Origin: Microdochium bolleyi
Taxonomy: Eukaryota > Ascomycota > Sordariomycetes > Xylariales > Microdochiaceae
Direction: 5' to 3'
NCBI GenBank assembly: GCA_001566295.1
Contig: KQ964258.1
Span: 1-64,000, forward strand
DNA: 64,000 nt
In this document: piece by piece, positions 54,613 through 64,000 of the stretch
Layout: every line of letters starts with the position of its first letter
Numbering within the stretch: position 1 is the first letter of the stretch
Made by a program: the position numbers and the translations under genes
Notes under the pieces: generated by a model
Told to the model about the DNA's origin: nothing
What the model saw: only the letters and a program-made list of their open reading frames with translations
Databases searched by the model: none

Positions 54613-56238
54613 ATGACATCCTCTACCGTCACCAGCGGCCAGTTTCGCCAGTCATCGGGCATCACCGAGCCCGTCTGGCTGCACGACACGCCACACGAAC
54701 AGCTTCCCAAGTCGGAAAAGCTGGACCAGGACATCGAGACCGACGTCTGTGTCATCGGCTCCGGTATCGCCGGTGTCTCCATCGCCTACGAGCTCGTCCT
54801 TCGGGGCCGTGAAGTCGTTCTCGTCGAGGCACGCGAGGTCCTTTCGGGAGAGACAGCGAGAACTACAGGTCATCTGTCCTCTGCTCTGGACGACGAGTAC
54901 CCAGAGATTGCCAAGAAACATGGCGAGAAGGGTGCGATGGCGGCCGCGGAGAGTCACAGCTGGGCGATCGAGCGCATCGGCCAGATCGCTGCAGAGCTAG
55001 GCATTGAATGCGAATATCGCCGCGTGCCGGCGTACCGCGTCTCACAGTTCGAGCGTGGGTCGCCTGACCATACCAAAGACGTCCAGGACATCCAGGATGA
55101 TGTCGCGTACGCGAGAAAGGTGGGCATCGATGCGGCATATGACGAAGGACTCACCATCAAGGGCTGGCAGGGGAAGATTGACCAGCGCGGCGGCGGTATC
55201 TACCGTGGACAGGCAACCTTCCATCCGACCAAATACGTAATTGGTGTCCTCGCGTGGCTGAAGAAGCAGCCCAACTTTCAGAGCTACACCAACTCGCCGG
55301 TCATGTCTGTCGAGGAAAAGGGAATCGAAATCCTCGGCATTGGCAGTAAGAGCTGCGAGGTCACGACCCAGTCAGAGAAGACCATCAAGTGCGCCTTTGC
55401 GGTCGAGGCGACAAACGTGCCACTGCAGAAGCTCAGTGTCATCGCACAGGAGGAGTATCTCCGCACCTATGCCATCGCGATCCGGGTGCCCAAGGGCAGC
55501 GTCGAGGACTGCCTTATCTATGATTCCGCGGACCCGTACAAGTATGTGCGCATCACAGCGTGCGACGACAAGGACGACTACCTCGTGGTTGGTGGCTGCG
55601 ACCACGCCGTGGGACAGGAGCCGACACTAGGCCGCTTCGAGGAGCTCGAGGCGTGGACGCGCGAACGCTTCCCGCAGGCCTCGACCACCGACTACAGCTG
55701 GAGCGGACAGATCCTCGAGCCGGTTGACTACATGGCATACATCGGGCGGAACCAGGGTAACAAGAACATCTTCATCGTGACCGGGGACTCTGGCAATGGC
55801 CTCACCCACGGCGTTATTGCTGGCAAGCTGATTGCGGACGAGATTACCGGCGAGCAGAACGACTGGGCCGACTTGTACTCGCCGAAGCGCGTGGGCAGCA
55901 TGATCAAGTCTGCGCCCAAGATGATTGCTCACGATCTCCAGATCAACTCGCAGTACAAGCGCTTCCTGAAGTCTGACATCTCGGACATTGAAGACCTCGT
56001 GCCGGGCAGCGGAGGTGTGCTCAACCCGAAGACGAGCGGGCCCATTGCAGTCTACAAGGACGAAAACGGGCAGGTCACGAAGCTGAGTGCGCTGTGCCCA
56101 CACTTGAAGGGTGTTGTCTGCTGGAATGCGGTCGAGAAGTCATGGGACTGCCCTGTTCATGGAAGTAGATTCGGCGTAGAGGGCACTTGTGTGCAGGGGC
56201 CTGCGAAGATGGGGCTGTCACCCGTGGAAGATAACTGA
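54613..56238 (+). CDS. FAD oxidoreductase with C-terminal Rieske domain
   Basis: Single exon, 541 aa. The FAD-binding DAO/DadA-like fold starts with CVIGSGIAGVSIAYEL and has GETARTTGHLSSA, FHPTKYV and GDSGNGLTHG. The last 100 residues are a Rieske [2Fe-2S] domain with CPHLKG and CPVHGSRF (Cys-His and Cys-His ligands). Such fusions are known in bacteria and fungi, usually annotated as FAD-dependent oxidoreductase with Rieske; the physiological reaction is unproven. A glycine/D-amino-acid-oxidase-like reaction with electron transfer through the iron-sulphur centre is plausible. No targeting peptide is clear. The ATG at 54613 is the first in frame. Confidence 0.9.
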   Translation: MTSSTVTSGQFRQSSGITEPVWLHDTPHEQLPKSEKLDQDIETDVCVIGSGIAGVSIAYELVLRGREVVLVEAREVLSGETARTTGHLSSALDDEYPEIAKKHGEKGAMAAAESHSWAIERIGQIAAELGIECEYRRVPAYRVSQFERGSPDHTKDVQDIQDDVAYARKVGIDAAYDEGLTIKGWQGKIDQRGGGIYRGQATFHPTKYVIGVLAWLKKQPNFQSYTNSPVMSVEEKGIEILGIGSKSCEVTTQSEKTIKCAFAVEATNVPLQKLSVIAQEEYLRTYAIAIRVPKGSVEDCLIYDSADPYKYVRITACDDKDDYLVVGGCDHAVGQEPTLGRFEELEAWTRERFPQASTTDYSWSGQILEPVDYMAYIGRNQGNKNIFIVTGDSGNGLTHGVIAGKLIADEITGEQNDWADLYSPKRVGSMIKSAPKMIAHDLQINSQYKRFLKSDISDIEDLVPGSGGVLNPKTSGPIAVYKDENGQVTKLSALCPHLKGVVCWNAVEKSWDCPVHGSRFGVEGTCVQGPAKMGLSPVEDN

Positions 56239-56787
56239 GAGCCTAGCAGATATTGGCAAGGCGGATCAATCGTCCTTATCACAGGACGTACCGGGTAGCA
56301 AGACTCACACGCTTATCTCTCGCGAAATCTAGCGCGCTAGTGGCTCGCAATAACAGATGTGCCTGCTTTTCGAGAGAAAGGAGCATTGAAACCAGGTTAT
56401 GATTAATGTAGGCGTACTTTTCAGGCGATGCTATGACGTAAGAGGCGCAGTATCGTGTTGAGCATGGGCGTAAGTGAACAATGAAACCTGCAAATGTCAT
56501 AGACAATTTGGCATCAACGGAAACATCTCGCAGTTCCTGCTGTTCTCTGAAGACTTTGGGACATATTGTGCCGAGGAAAGACTTGAATAATCCCGTCGCT
56601 TGCGGCTCATATGAAGAGAGTGACCCTTCGTGATAGACTCTAAAATATTCATGTGCCAACGTCTGTGTGTCCTCCAACAACTAGCGCGTAGTGTGCCTAT
56701 ACAGGCCACGCACTAACACCAGCAAATTGACTAGAAATAAGTTGTCGGCGTGCAATCCACTGGCCAGCTACAACTCTAAACTTCTCA
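56239..56787. other. Convergent intergenic region with a doubtful small ORF
   Basis: 549 nt between two convergent genes. A 133-codon minus frame (56279-56680) is present but shows no known family, domain or splice support, so it is not called as a gene. Confidence 0.4.
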
Positions 56788-58673
56788 TCACTTCAACTTC
56801 TTCGCCTCCTCTCCCTTCAGCGGAAAAATCTTAGTAGTCTCATTCGCATGGAGAATTGCCTCCCTCGCCCCGGGCCAAGTCCTGCGCTTCCCCGTCTCGA
56901 ACACTCTGAACGCATGCGCCGTCTCGACCCCATGGCTCATGAGCCACGACAGCTCACGGTCTTTCCACCAAAACTTCCACCCTTCCCACCCCCAACCCAA
57001 TCCCTCCCTCATTCCAGTCCCCGCCGCATCATGCAGGAAGCCTTGAAACTCGTAGTTCTTGACCATCGATGTATTGATTTGATTATCCAGCCGCCATCGG
57101 GAAGCAACCCAGGCATGGTGCTCGTCGATATCACGCTGTAGCTCCGCGGGCGAGGGAAGAAGATGCACGCCGCGCCAGATATTGCTCACGGCCATGGAAG
57201 TCACATCGGAGAAAGAGAAGCCGTTGTTCTTTCCGTAGGCGGAGTGGCACAGGAGCACCATCGAGTCTGCGTACTGAGGTGGGAACATGTTCATCCACAG
57301 CCGCACGAGGTCCGCGCCGCCGTATTCGCCTGCAGACGCGGGAGGGTGGCTAGTTTGCAGCCAAGGGGTCACGGAGAAGTCGGCGCTGTAGCCTGTCGCA
57401 TGAATCACAGCATCGACGTCTTCGATGGTCGTTCCGTCAACGAACTCGAGCGTCCGTGGGCCGGAGAAGCGCTTCAGGCCCGGGAGCGTGGTAAGGCTCC
57501 CGTCCCGGAGGAGCTTGAGCACCACGTCACTGGTGCCCGCGAGGGATAGTGAGATTGAGGGGAACGGCTCGAGCCGCCATGCCGGGTCGAACTTGCCGTA
57601 CTGTTTGCGCATCATTGTCTTGAGCGCAAAGTCGCCGAGCCGGCGTGCCAGATTGGGAAACATGCGTTGCAGCGCAAAGCCCATCTGCCGCCTCTGCCAG
57701 TTGACGATAAGGTCCGAGGGCGTGCCGTTGTTGAAGCGCGGGAACAGGAAAGCCCCGCGCCGGTGCGAGGTGTAGACCTTGGAGGCGACGGGGACGAGCT
57801 CGGAGATGATATCTGCAGCAGTTGGGCCTAGGCCGAGGACGACGACCTTCTTATCGCGGAACTCCTCGGCTCTTATGTCATGGTCAGCATGCCGTACGTT
57901 GGAGCTGAATGCTGCGGACCCAGACAAATGGAACTCACGATCGATACTGCTGCGCATGCATCTGCAAGCCCTTGAACGAGTCCTCTCCCTCAAAATGTCG
58001 ACGATTAGGCGTCGTCTGGTACCCATGGCAAAAGGCGACTTTGTCGAACTCCTCCGCGAGCAGCTCGCCGTTGATCTCGAACTCGAGCCGCCACTTTGTG
58101 TCCGTATCATTACGAACGGCCTTCTTCACCCATGCCCCGAAAACGATGTCTTTGAGCAGATCGAAGTGCTTGGCGTACGATTCCATATACTCCTGGAACT
58201 CCCAGGTGTCCATGTGTATCGAGTATTCTTGGGGAGTTAGGTCAGCCCGGGGTCATCGGAGGGGTTGGGTGGGATGAGTGTCAGAGACATCGCCTGGCGA
58301 GACTTACTGTCGGGCATGGGAAAGTCGGACATGCCACATGTGTACTTGCTGATGTTTGCAGTGGTTGCTGGAGCACAATCCGCGCGTCAGTCCCCGACAG
58401 GTAAGAAGCAGTACACGGATGGTATGCAGGGCCGGCTCACATCGAAGCGCCGTGGTCATGCCCTTATCGTCCGTGTATGCCCACAAACCGCCGACCTCCT
58501 TCCGCCGCTCGTACAGTGTGACCTTGAAGCCATCTTCGCGCAGTGTTTTGAGCATGGACAGCCCAGAGGAGCCTGTGAGCGTGGCATTAGTCGTCGTATA
58601 GGCCTGCTCTAGAGGCTCGCCGAAGGGAATGGTGCGCACCGGCTCCAATGACAGCTACGGTCTGCTGGGCCAT
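56788..58673 (-). CDS. Flavin-containing monooxygenase (FMO-like)
   Basis: Five exons (58673-58640, 58572-58441, 58367-58308, 58227-57939, 57871-56788) give 532 aa. Exon 1 is only 34 nt; splicing yields VIGAGSSGLSML (FAD site). Next come EVGGLW, the second dinucleotide motif GLGPTAAD and HATGYSAD (the ATGY motif). FMOs oxygenate soft nucleophiles such as amines and sulphides with NADPH. The layout is that of dimethylaniline-monooxygenase-like fungal proteins. The last two introns (58228-58307 and 57872-57938) end in AAG by the best-fitting model, which keeps PDKYSIHM and YRSAEEFRDKK. It is the third flavin monooxygenase of the window and lies apart from the cluster. Substrate unknown. Confidence 0.87.
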
Positions 58674-59372
58674 CTTGGCCTTCGCAATGGTATTGAGGGG
58701 TCTTTCGAGGTGAATCCGTCGCAGCATGAGCTGGAGGGTAATGTCGAACCGCGCGTGAGAGGAAACTGATGATGTCGAATGCTACTCCGCTTACGGCCCA
58801 AGCTGCGAATGGGTGATGCACTGCGGAGGAGCCCGAGCTTGGCCACCAGAAACCAACTTGGAGCCAGATTGCGTTGGGGAGCCAAAGAAGAGGTAGATGA
58901 GGGAATGGGAAGGGGCGCGACGAGTCCCCGCCATCTCTGCTTTAAGCTCAGATTCGCAGCTGCCAAAGCGCTTGATAGTATTGCTCGCCTCTGAGAAAGG
59001 CAGAGCTCCCCGATGCGGCCTAAATGCGCGTAGTGCGCTGACGCAGTTCAGCGATAAGCTGCTAGGGCTTACGTGCGATGAAGCCGGACCAGCCGGGACA
59101 GGGGCTTCGGATCACTGCAACATTCTTCAGAGCCGCCTGTCACGTGCTGCAGCACTCATCCAATGCCAACATGTTACTGATCGGTGATGACATCCTTCAA
59201 TTCTCGGTTTTGTGTGGATATATCTCAAGATACTCTGGAAGCCGTATAGACCAGCTAGACACGCTTTCCCACACTTCGTCTGTTCCTCCTCCCCCGCCCA
59301 ATTTGAGAAGAAAGGAAGGTCTTCCTGGCTGCTCTACAAAACTTGTGCTTGCCCCAACAATGAACAGATTGT
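58674..59372. other. Intergenic region, FMO promoter
   Basis: 699 nt upstream of the FMO and downstream of the small gene. No other feature recognised. Confidence 0.4.
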
Positions 59373-59862
59373 CTAGTACAGCCCGATGCATATGTCACCT
59401 CTTACCCGCGCAGTCAGGTGTACCTCGGCTTCAAGGTCCAACTTGATGCCCACCAGCAGCGCAGCAGCCTTCTGGTTGCCGTTGTCGTCAGTAGCGCCCC
59501 TGAGGAGTTGGCCTGTTGTTGTAGCTTGCGTTAGTGCCTATGATCTGCATACCGGAAATGTCCACAGAACAGTGTGCGAATGGTCTGAGCTCGACACGTG
59601 GATGGTCTGCATTGAGGAGAGTGGCAGCTCACCAGCTGGCTGTGATAGGCCCGACGAGGTAGGCAGATTGGGCAGGCTGGTGGTCAGCTGTGTCGGTGCC
59701 TGGGGCTTGCGGCCACCGCGAGCCTGACCATCCGAGTCAGACTCACTGCCGTAGCCGTTGGCGGGCTTGGGGATGGCAGGCGTGCTAGATAGCATGTCAT
59801 GTTAGACACCGGTTGGGGGTACTCAAGAGCGTAGGGCGCAGTGCTTACACGTTGGCAGACAT
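59373..59862 (-). CDS. Small conserved-looking protein, 101 aa
   Basis: Three exons (59862-59849, 59784-59633, 59512-59373) give 101 aa; the first exon codes only four and two-thirds residues (MSANV). The middle is Gly/Ser/Pro-rich and the end is GIKLDLEAEVHLTARVRGDI, short of the stop by a few residues. I associate such a C-terminal block (G.LDLE.E..L.ARV.GDI) with a family of small ascomycete proteins of unknown function. Perfect frame keeping across two introns with good donor and acceptor sites supports the model. No signal peptide or membrane helix. Confidence 0.72.
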
Positions 59863-60683
59863 GATGCTTCGTTGGGATTATGGTGAAAGTCGCAGACTTG
59901 GTGGTGAAGAATGGGGTTCTAAGGAGAGATGTTGTGAGGATGTGTTGGTGAGAGTGATGATGCGGATGATGTTGCGTCCTTTGCTCACTGAAATGCGGGA
60001 CCTACGGCATGTCTTATACTCCTTGACTCTGGATTTGCCTCGAGCCGTTCTTCATCGGTGTTGCACCTCGTACGAGGCGAGCCAAACCTCCCCTCTGTCT
60101 CATCTTCGAGACCAGGACAGCACTCCAACCTTGGTGACCGGGCCACGAGCGCGCACACCGTCGGGTTACCTGAGAAGACGGTGAGTGTGACCCCAAGACC
60201 CTAGAAATCGCCCTCGTCACCCCCTCCTACTCCGTACGCGGCACTACTACCCACTACATGACCGGGACCATAGTTCCCACGATCCACCGAATAAGCTACA
60301 GCACCCCTGTCAGCCGCCGTTTTACTTCCGTCGCAAGCATCTGACGATCATCCGCATCGTGCCATGATCTAACGATTGCGAGTTCGCACAGACCAGTCTC
60401 ATAGCCCTATCAGCTGAGATCTCGGGTCCCCGGTACCTGGTCTGCTTGACTCTGTGGGGAAAATGCCCCTTTCTTGGGGGAGCAACAGGAGACCCTGGCT
60501 TAATTAGCCCCTGATAGTTCCTGGTTCAGTCTGGACGTTCGTGCTCAGAGTACGTGCTATCTGCGCTGCATTTGGTTCAAGCATCACAAACCATCCATCT
60601 AGGGCAAATGCAGCACGACCATCTCAGCATTTCATCTGCACGACAACAGACACAACGGCTATCCTCCCCTCGCCCTTCAACCC
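59863..60683. other. Divergent intergenic region
   Basis: 821 nt between the starts of the small gene and the next protein. No gene or clear site is seen. Confidence 0.4.
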
Positions 60684-61841
60684 ATGGACAACAACCCCCT
60701 CCTCAGCTCTTACATCGCCCAGCTTCACGGCACCCATCTCGACACTGCTCTTCTCGCATTAAAACACGCCGTGAAGTCTGGCGACGCGCAACAAGTCGTG
60801 ATGGCAATCCCTATGCTTCTCGCGCTGACGATATGCCCGGCGATGCTGGGCACCCAGGAGGCGATCCGGCAGAGCCAGAGCAAGACGAAGCGCGAAGAAC
60901 ATCGCGCACAGCGGTGCAACCTCGTCGCGTCATGCGTCAAGCCGTCGATCAGAGCGGCAGATATCAACGGCAAGCTGATCGTCTTGAACGGCGGAAAGGT
61001 AGGTTTCTCTTCGCCCTTTCACCAGGATCAAGATTGCCGCTATATCTTCAATACATGTATGCCGTGGCTGTGTGCTGATTCCCCGGGCTCTGTTGGGTTG
61101 CGCGCGCAGCTCTACATCGCGAACCAGACAGTGAACACTGGCCACCCCTTTTCAGGCTACTTCCTCCCCTACCCAGACTCGAAGTTCGAAGGCGTCGTCA
61201 GTACAATCACCGAATCGGCCACCCCGCAGCTGAACTGGATCTACGTCGACCGCGAGACCTACGCAGTTAAGCACGGACTGAGGGTCGACGCGCAGGACCA
61301 TGTCACGGGGCCATTCGATTGCACCAGGCAAGACCGGCGCATGACCCTGGAAGGATGGGAAGGATTCGTCGCGGTTGAGGAGACACCTGGTGTTTGGGCG
61401 TTGTATTTTGATAAGGACGACAATGGGCTGAGGGGCAAGGTCCCGTTCGGGACGAGGGTTCTGGAGATTGAGCTGACGAGGCGGGAAAAGAAGGAACGAA
61501 AACCGAAGGAGAATGAAGGGCAGGCGACTACATTGGATGAGATGATGGAACAGCATAAGGAGAAGGTGAGGAGGGAAGAAGAAGAGTCGCACGAGGCTAG
61601 TGTGGAGGATGGAAGTAGTGTCGAGAAGCCTTCTGCAACTTGTGACAGTACCGAGGACGGCGCGGAGGTGGACTGGTCACACTTGAAGGTTGCGCGAGAT
61701 GATGAGGCCACCAGTGCTGGCTCGCGGACAGCAGTACCATCCATATACGGCGATGAATGCTTGCCGAGTTGCTCGGTGGCGAAGAAGCAGACTGATGAAG
61801 GATACAAGCGACCGTACGTCGAGGACGTTTCGCACGCGTAG
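60684..61841 (+). CDS. Fungal protein of unknown function
   Basis: Two exons (60684-60998, 61110-61841) give 348 aa. The 111-nt stretch 60999-61109 is in frame and stop-free, but it opens with GTAGGT and closes with CGCGCAG, and its 37 residues look unlike the neighbouring sequence; removing it gives NGGKLYIANQTVNTGHP. The core with TGPFDCTRQDRRMTLEGWEG and GVWALYFDKDDNGLRGKVP resembles a conserved family of filamentous fungi, then comes a Lys/Glu-rich tail (likely coiled coil or disordered). No signal peptide. I do not recognise a function. Confidence 0.75.
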   Translation: MDNNPLLSSYIAQLHGTHLDTALLALKHAVKSGDAQQVVMAIPMLLALTICPAMLGTQEAIRQSQSKTKREEHRAQRCNLVASCVKPSIRAADINGKLIVLNGGKVGFSSPFHQDQDCRYIFNTCMPWLCADSPGSVGLRAQLYIANQTVNTGHPFSGYFLPYPDSKFEGVVSTITESATPQLNWIYVDRETYAVKHGLRVDAQDHVTGPFDCTRQDRRMTLEGWEGFVAVEETPGVWALYFDKDDNGLRGKVPFGTRVLEIELTRREKKERKPKENEGQATTLDEMMEQHKEKVRREEEESHEASVEDGSSVEKPSATCDSTEDGAEVDWSHLKVARDDEATSAGSRTAVPSIYGDECLPSCSVAKKQTDEGYKRPYVEDVSHA

Positions 61842-62552
61842 GCTACCTAGGTACAAGAAATCATTCACGAGGACAACTAGGGAAAGTACACCGGACAAGT
61901 CATGAGCTTCAGGGGCCCATTCTCAGCATGTTTTTCATATCCACGAATGCACTGATTTTTACACAACTTCTGCATATTGCCTACTAAGGATAGCATGTGT
62001 GGTCAGTTTCCATCTCAGCCCGTTCTGCGAGTGCACGGAAGAACGTCATGACAAGGAGTGTGCATGCCGTGGCCCAAAAGCCATTGTCAGATTTTCAAGG
62101 CGTATTACGCTTCCAGACTGTGTGTTTCAGCGACAGGGTATGTCCAATCAACAATCAGGACACAGCGGTATCACCTCAAATGTCAGTGCTTCTCAGGGGC
62201 TGTCTGAGTATGGGTCGAGTTCCAAACGAATGGGCCGATATCGTTCGCGACAAGTCCCCACCCGCCTTGCTGCGACGTCGTTCTGCCCCCTGGCACCCAG
62301 TACGCTGGTGCGGCTCAGCAGGCCCGTCGGAGAACGCAGCCGTTATGGCGTAGGAAAGTGACTTTCTCGAAGCTCTATTATACGTTCATGACGTGGAAAA
62401 GTGGGAAACATTCCATCCCATCATCGCACTTACCCGAAACTCAAGCTTGAGGCGAGCCGTCATCGTGTTCTTCTTAGTGCATTCACCTGTTACAACATTT
62501 ATCGACGCACCTTCCATGACCCATTTCGAGGACTGTAGTCAAGAAGGGTGAC
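61842..62552. other. Intergenic region
   Basis: 711 nt between two plus-strand genes. No supportable gene; several short frames are present. Confidence 0.4.
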
Positions 62553-63811
62553 ATGCTCGCGGACGCTTTGAAAGCCATTAGTGACGACAGCAGCCCGACA
62601 GAAGGCATCGCAGAGCTCGTCGTCACGGCTCTGGGATCCGGCGGGCAGTACTACATATGCTGGAGGACACAGCTCGGGGCGTACAAGCAACGTGAGCACT
62701 CCACGCAGCGATAGCCCGAAGCGCTAACTGACTGGGGTTTTAGGCTCTCACGCACTCCCGCAGAAGCTGGAGCAATGGCTCTTCCCGAACGATGGATCGA
62801 CGAGAGATTTCGAGTCTTTGCAGGTCATACGTACGCCAGTCCCCTTCTCTTGGTCGGCACATCCACAGGCAGGGAGTGTGTAGTTGAAAAAGGCACCACG
62901 CTAACAAAAGACTCATTATGATAGTGTACGGTGACGACACCTTCCTCGCGCGAGACCAGGGCGGCGAGATTCGCAGCGATGATTCCCAAGCTGCAGTTAG
63001 CAACCCGCGGAGTCGCTTCCGCCGGGCGACGACAATGAGCGAGGGCACCGCATGGCTGCACCGAAAGTCTGCTGCTCTGCGCCAGCCAGACGCAGCAGAT
63101 ATCCAGCACAAGCGCGCCATGTCTGCGGATCGCCCACCTGCCCTGAGACCTCGGCCTTTGTCTTTGCTCTCCGCCGGCGGCGGCGGCAGCGGCAGCAGCA
63201 ACAGCAGCAACTCAGGACTAGGTTCAAACGCCACGGATCGGCCGCGAAGCCTTCTTGCCGCTATTGACCAGGTGGAAGGGCGCCAGGCACCGCGAGAATC
63301 TGAAAGACGGACACGCGGATCGCTGTCGCGATTGGTGACGAGGACATCGAGCCTGAAGAGGGCAATGGACAGATGGAATACGTTCGATGACCGGTCCAGT
63401 ACGAGGCGGTCGCCTTCGCCGTGTATGACCAGCGAGAGTCGTGAAGATGGCGACTCTCCGTGCTCGTGTCACTGGCAATCTCGACGGCAATCAGCGCAGG
63501 ACGCCGACGAGTGGCCGCGGGTGAAGAGGCCCGCATATGCCGACGCGGGTGTTCAGACGGAGGTGGATCAGGTCAGTCTAGAGGGCCGAAGTCCAGGCAA
63601 CGGTCCCGGAAGAGAGGACGATAAGGCAGGAGAGCGCCAAGTGGGAATAGAATCATGGCGCAATGGCGACGGGCTGGTGTTCGCGAACGAGCACGATACG
63701 GCCTGGGAAAAGGGTCAATTGCTTAGGGTGGCAAACAATCCTATCACGATGGGCCGTATGCAGGATTATTTCCGGAGTGGCACATACACGTTGGGCCAGG
63801 CACTCAGTTAG
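62553..63811 (+). CDS. Unknown fungal protein, disordered C-terminal half
   Basis: Three exons (62553-62691, 62744-62830, 62925-63811) give 370 aa. Splice junctions keep frame and give an N-terminal globular part (ALGSGGQYYICWRTQLG, EQWLFPNDG, LYGDDTFLARD). From about residue 90 it is Ser/Arg/Gly-rich and probably disordered, with a run of Gly, Ser and Asn coded by GGC/AGC/AAC triplets near 63175-63211. The short C-terminal GRMQDYFRSGTYTLGQALS looks ordered again. No known domain can be named. The start could lie upstream if another short exon exists. Confidence 0.68.
63175..63211 (+). repeat. Imperfect trinucleotide repeat in coding sequence
   Basis: GGC, AGC and AAC triplets code a Gly/Ser/Asn run inside the gene at 62553-63811. 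Such runs often vary in length between strains. Confidence 0.6.
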
Positions 63812-64000
63812 CGAGGCACGGAAAGCATGACGAACAATGATGAGGCATTGTAGGCCTCTCGCGATGCCATTATATTGCGAAACTTGGATGTTGTGAGCGG
63901 CAATACAGGCCACTCGTGACTGCTCCCATGTGATCAGTTCCCGACAATCAAGCCCTATGTGAATTGTACCATCTCATGCAGTCCCTGGACAGCTCACCCG
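63812..64000. other. End of window
   Basis: 189 nt after the last gene; no feature seen. Confidence 0.4.

Noticed and set aside
56279..56680. 133-codon minus-strand open frame
   Set aside because: No homology recalled, no signal peptide, and it fills the gap between two convergent gene ends. Kept as doubtful only.
1..64000. CRISPR arrays, rRNA, insertion sequences
   Set aside because: No spaced identical repeats, rRNA-like conserved blocks or intact transposase genes were seen; the organism is a fungus.

Overview
The window is the left end of a chromosome of a filamentous ascomycete (Pezizomycotina, most likely a sordariomycete). It opens with perfect AACCCT telomere repeats. Its genes have short GT..AG introns (about 50-110 nt) with CTNAY branch points, and the families are typically mould-like: DUF7730, multi-LysM secreted proteins, GH18/CBM18 chitinase, PNP-NACHT-ankyrin NLR, Zn2Cys6 regulator, 7TM-RGS receptor and rhodopsin-domain membrane protein. 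I placed exons by hand; every multi-exon model below keeps frame across all junctions.

Region 1 (1-12.7 kb) is subtelomere plus a secreted-protein group. After about 1.4 kb of TA-rich, RIP-like DNA come a DUF7730 gene, a seven-LysM protein and an astacin-like metallopeptidase on one shared promoter, and a GH18 chitinase and an SGNH hydrolase on a second shared promoter. All four are secreted. The LysM and chitinase genes point to chitin, and the SGNH protein carries a Cys-rich tail I associate with killer-toxin-like chitinases. A second RIP-like island (12.0-12.6 kb) follows.

Region 2 (12.75-17.9 kb) is one large NLR gene (PNP_UDP, NACHT, ankyrin). Its P-loop appears only after a 78-nt in-frame intron is removed.

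Region 3 (19.1-39.8 kb) is the most notable part: ten contiguous enzyme, transporter and regulator genes with no polyketide, peptide or terpene synthase. They are an SDR, a Baeyer-Villiger monooxygenase (BVMO), a Zn2Cys6 factor, an anion-permease-type MFS carrier, a metallo-beta-lactamase-fold lactonase-like hydrolase, a second BVMO, an alpha/beta hydrolase, a second SDR, a zinc alcohol dehydrogenase and an acyl-CoA ligase ending in the peroxisomal signal AKL. Read as a pathway: alcohol to ketone, ketone to ester or lactone, hydrolysis, then CoA activation for peroxisomal beta-oxidation. This is an inferred catabolic cluster whose substrate is unknown. Eight of the ten genes sit in four back-to-back pairs, and the intergenic regions share short CGG/CCG-type motifs.

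Region 4 (40-64 kb) is more mixed: GH43-like glycosidase, 7TM-RGS receptor, HXXXD acyltransferase, rhodopsin-domain protein, secreted copper amine oxidase with GATA sites upstream, FAD oxidoreductase with a Rieske domain, flavin monooxygenase, a small 101-aa conserved-looking protein and two unnamed proteins. Long intergenic stretches are listed individually. I found no tRNA, rRNA, CRISPR or intact transposon.
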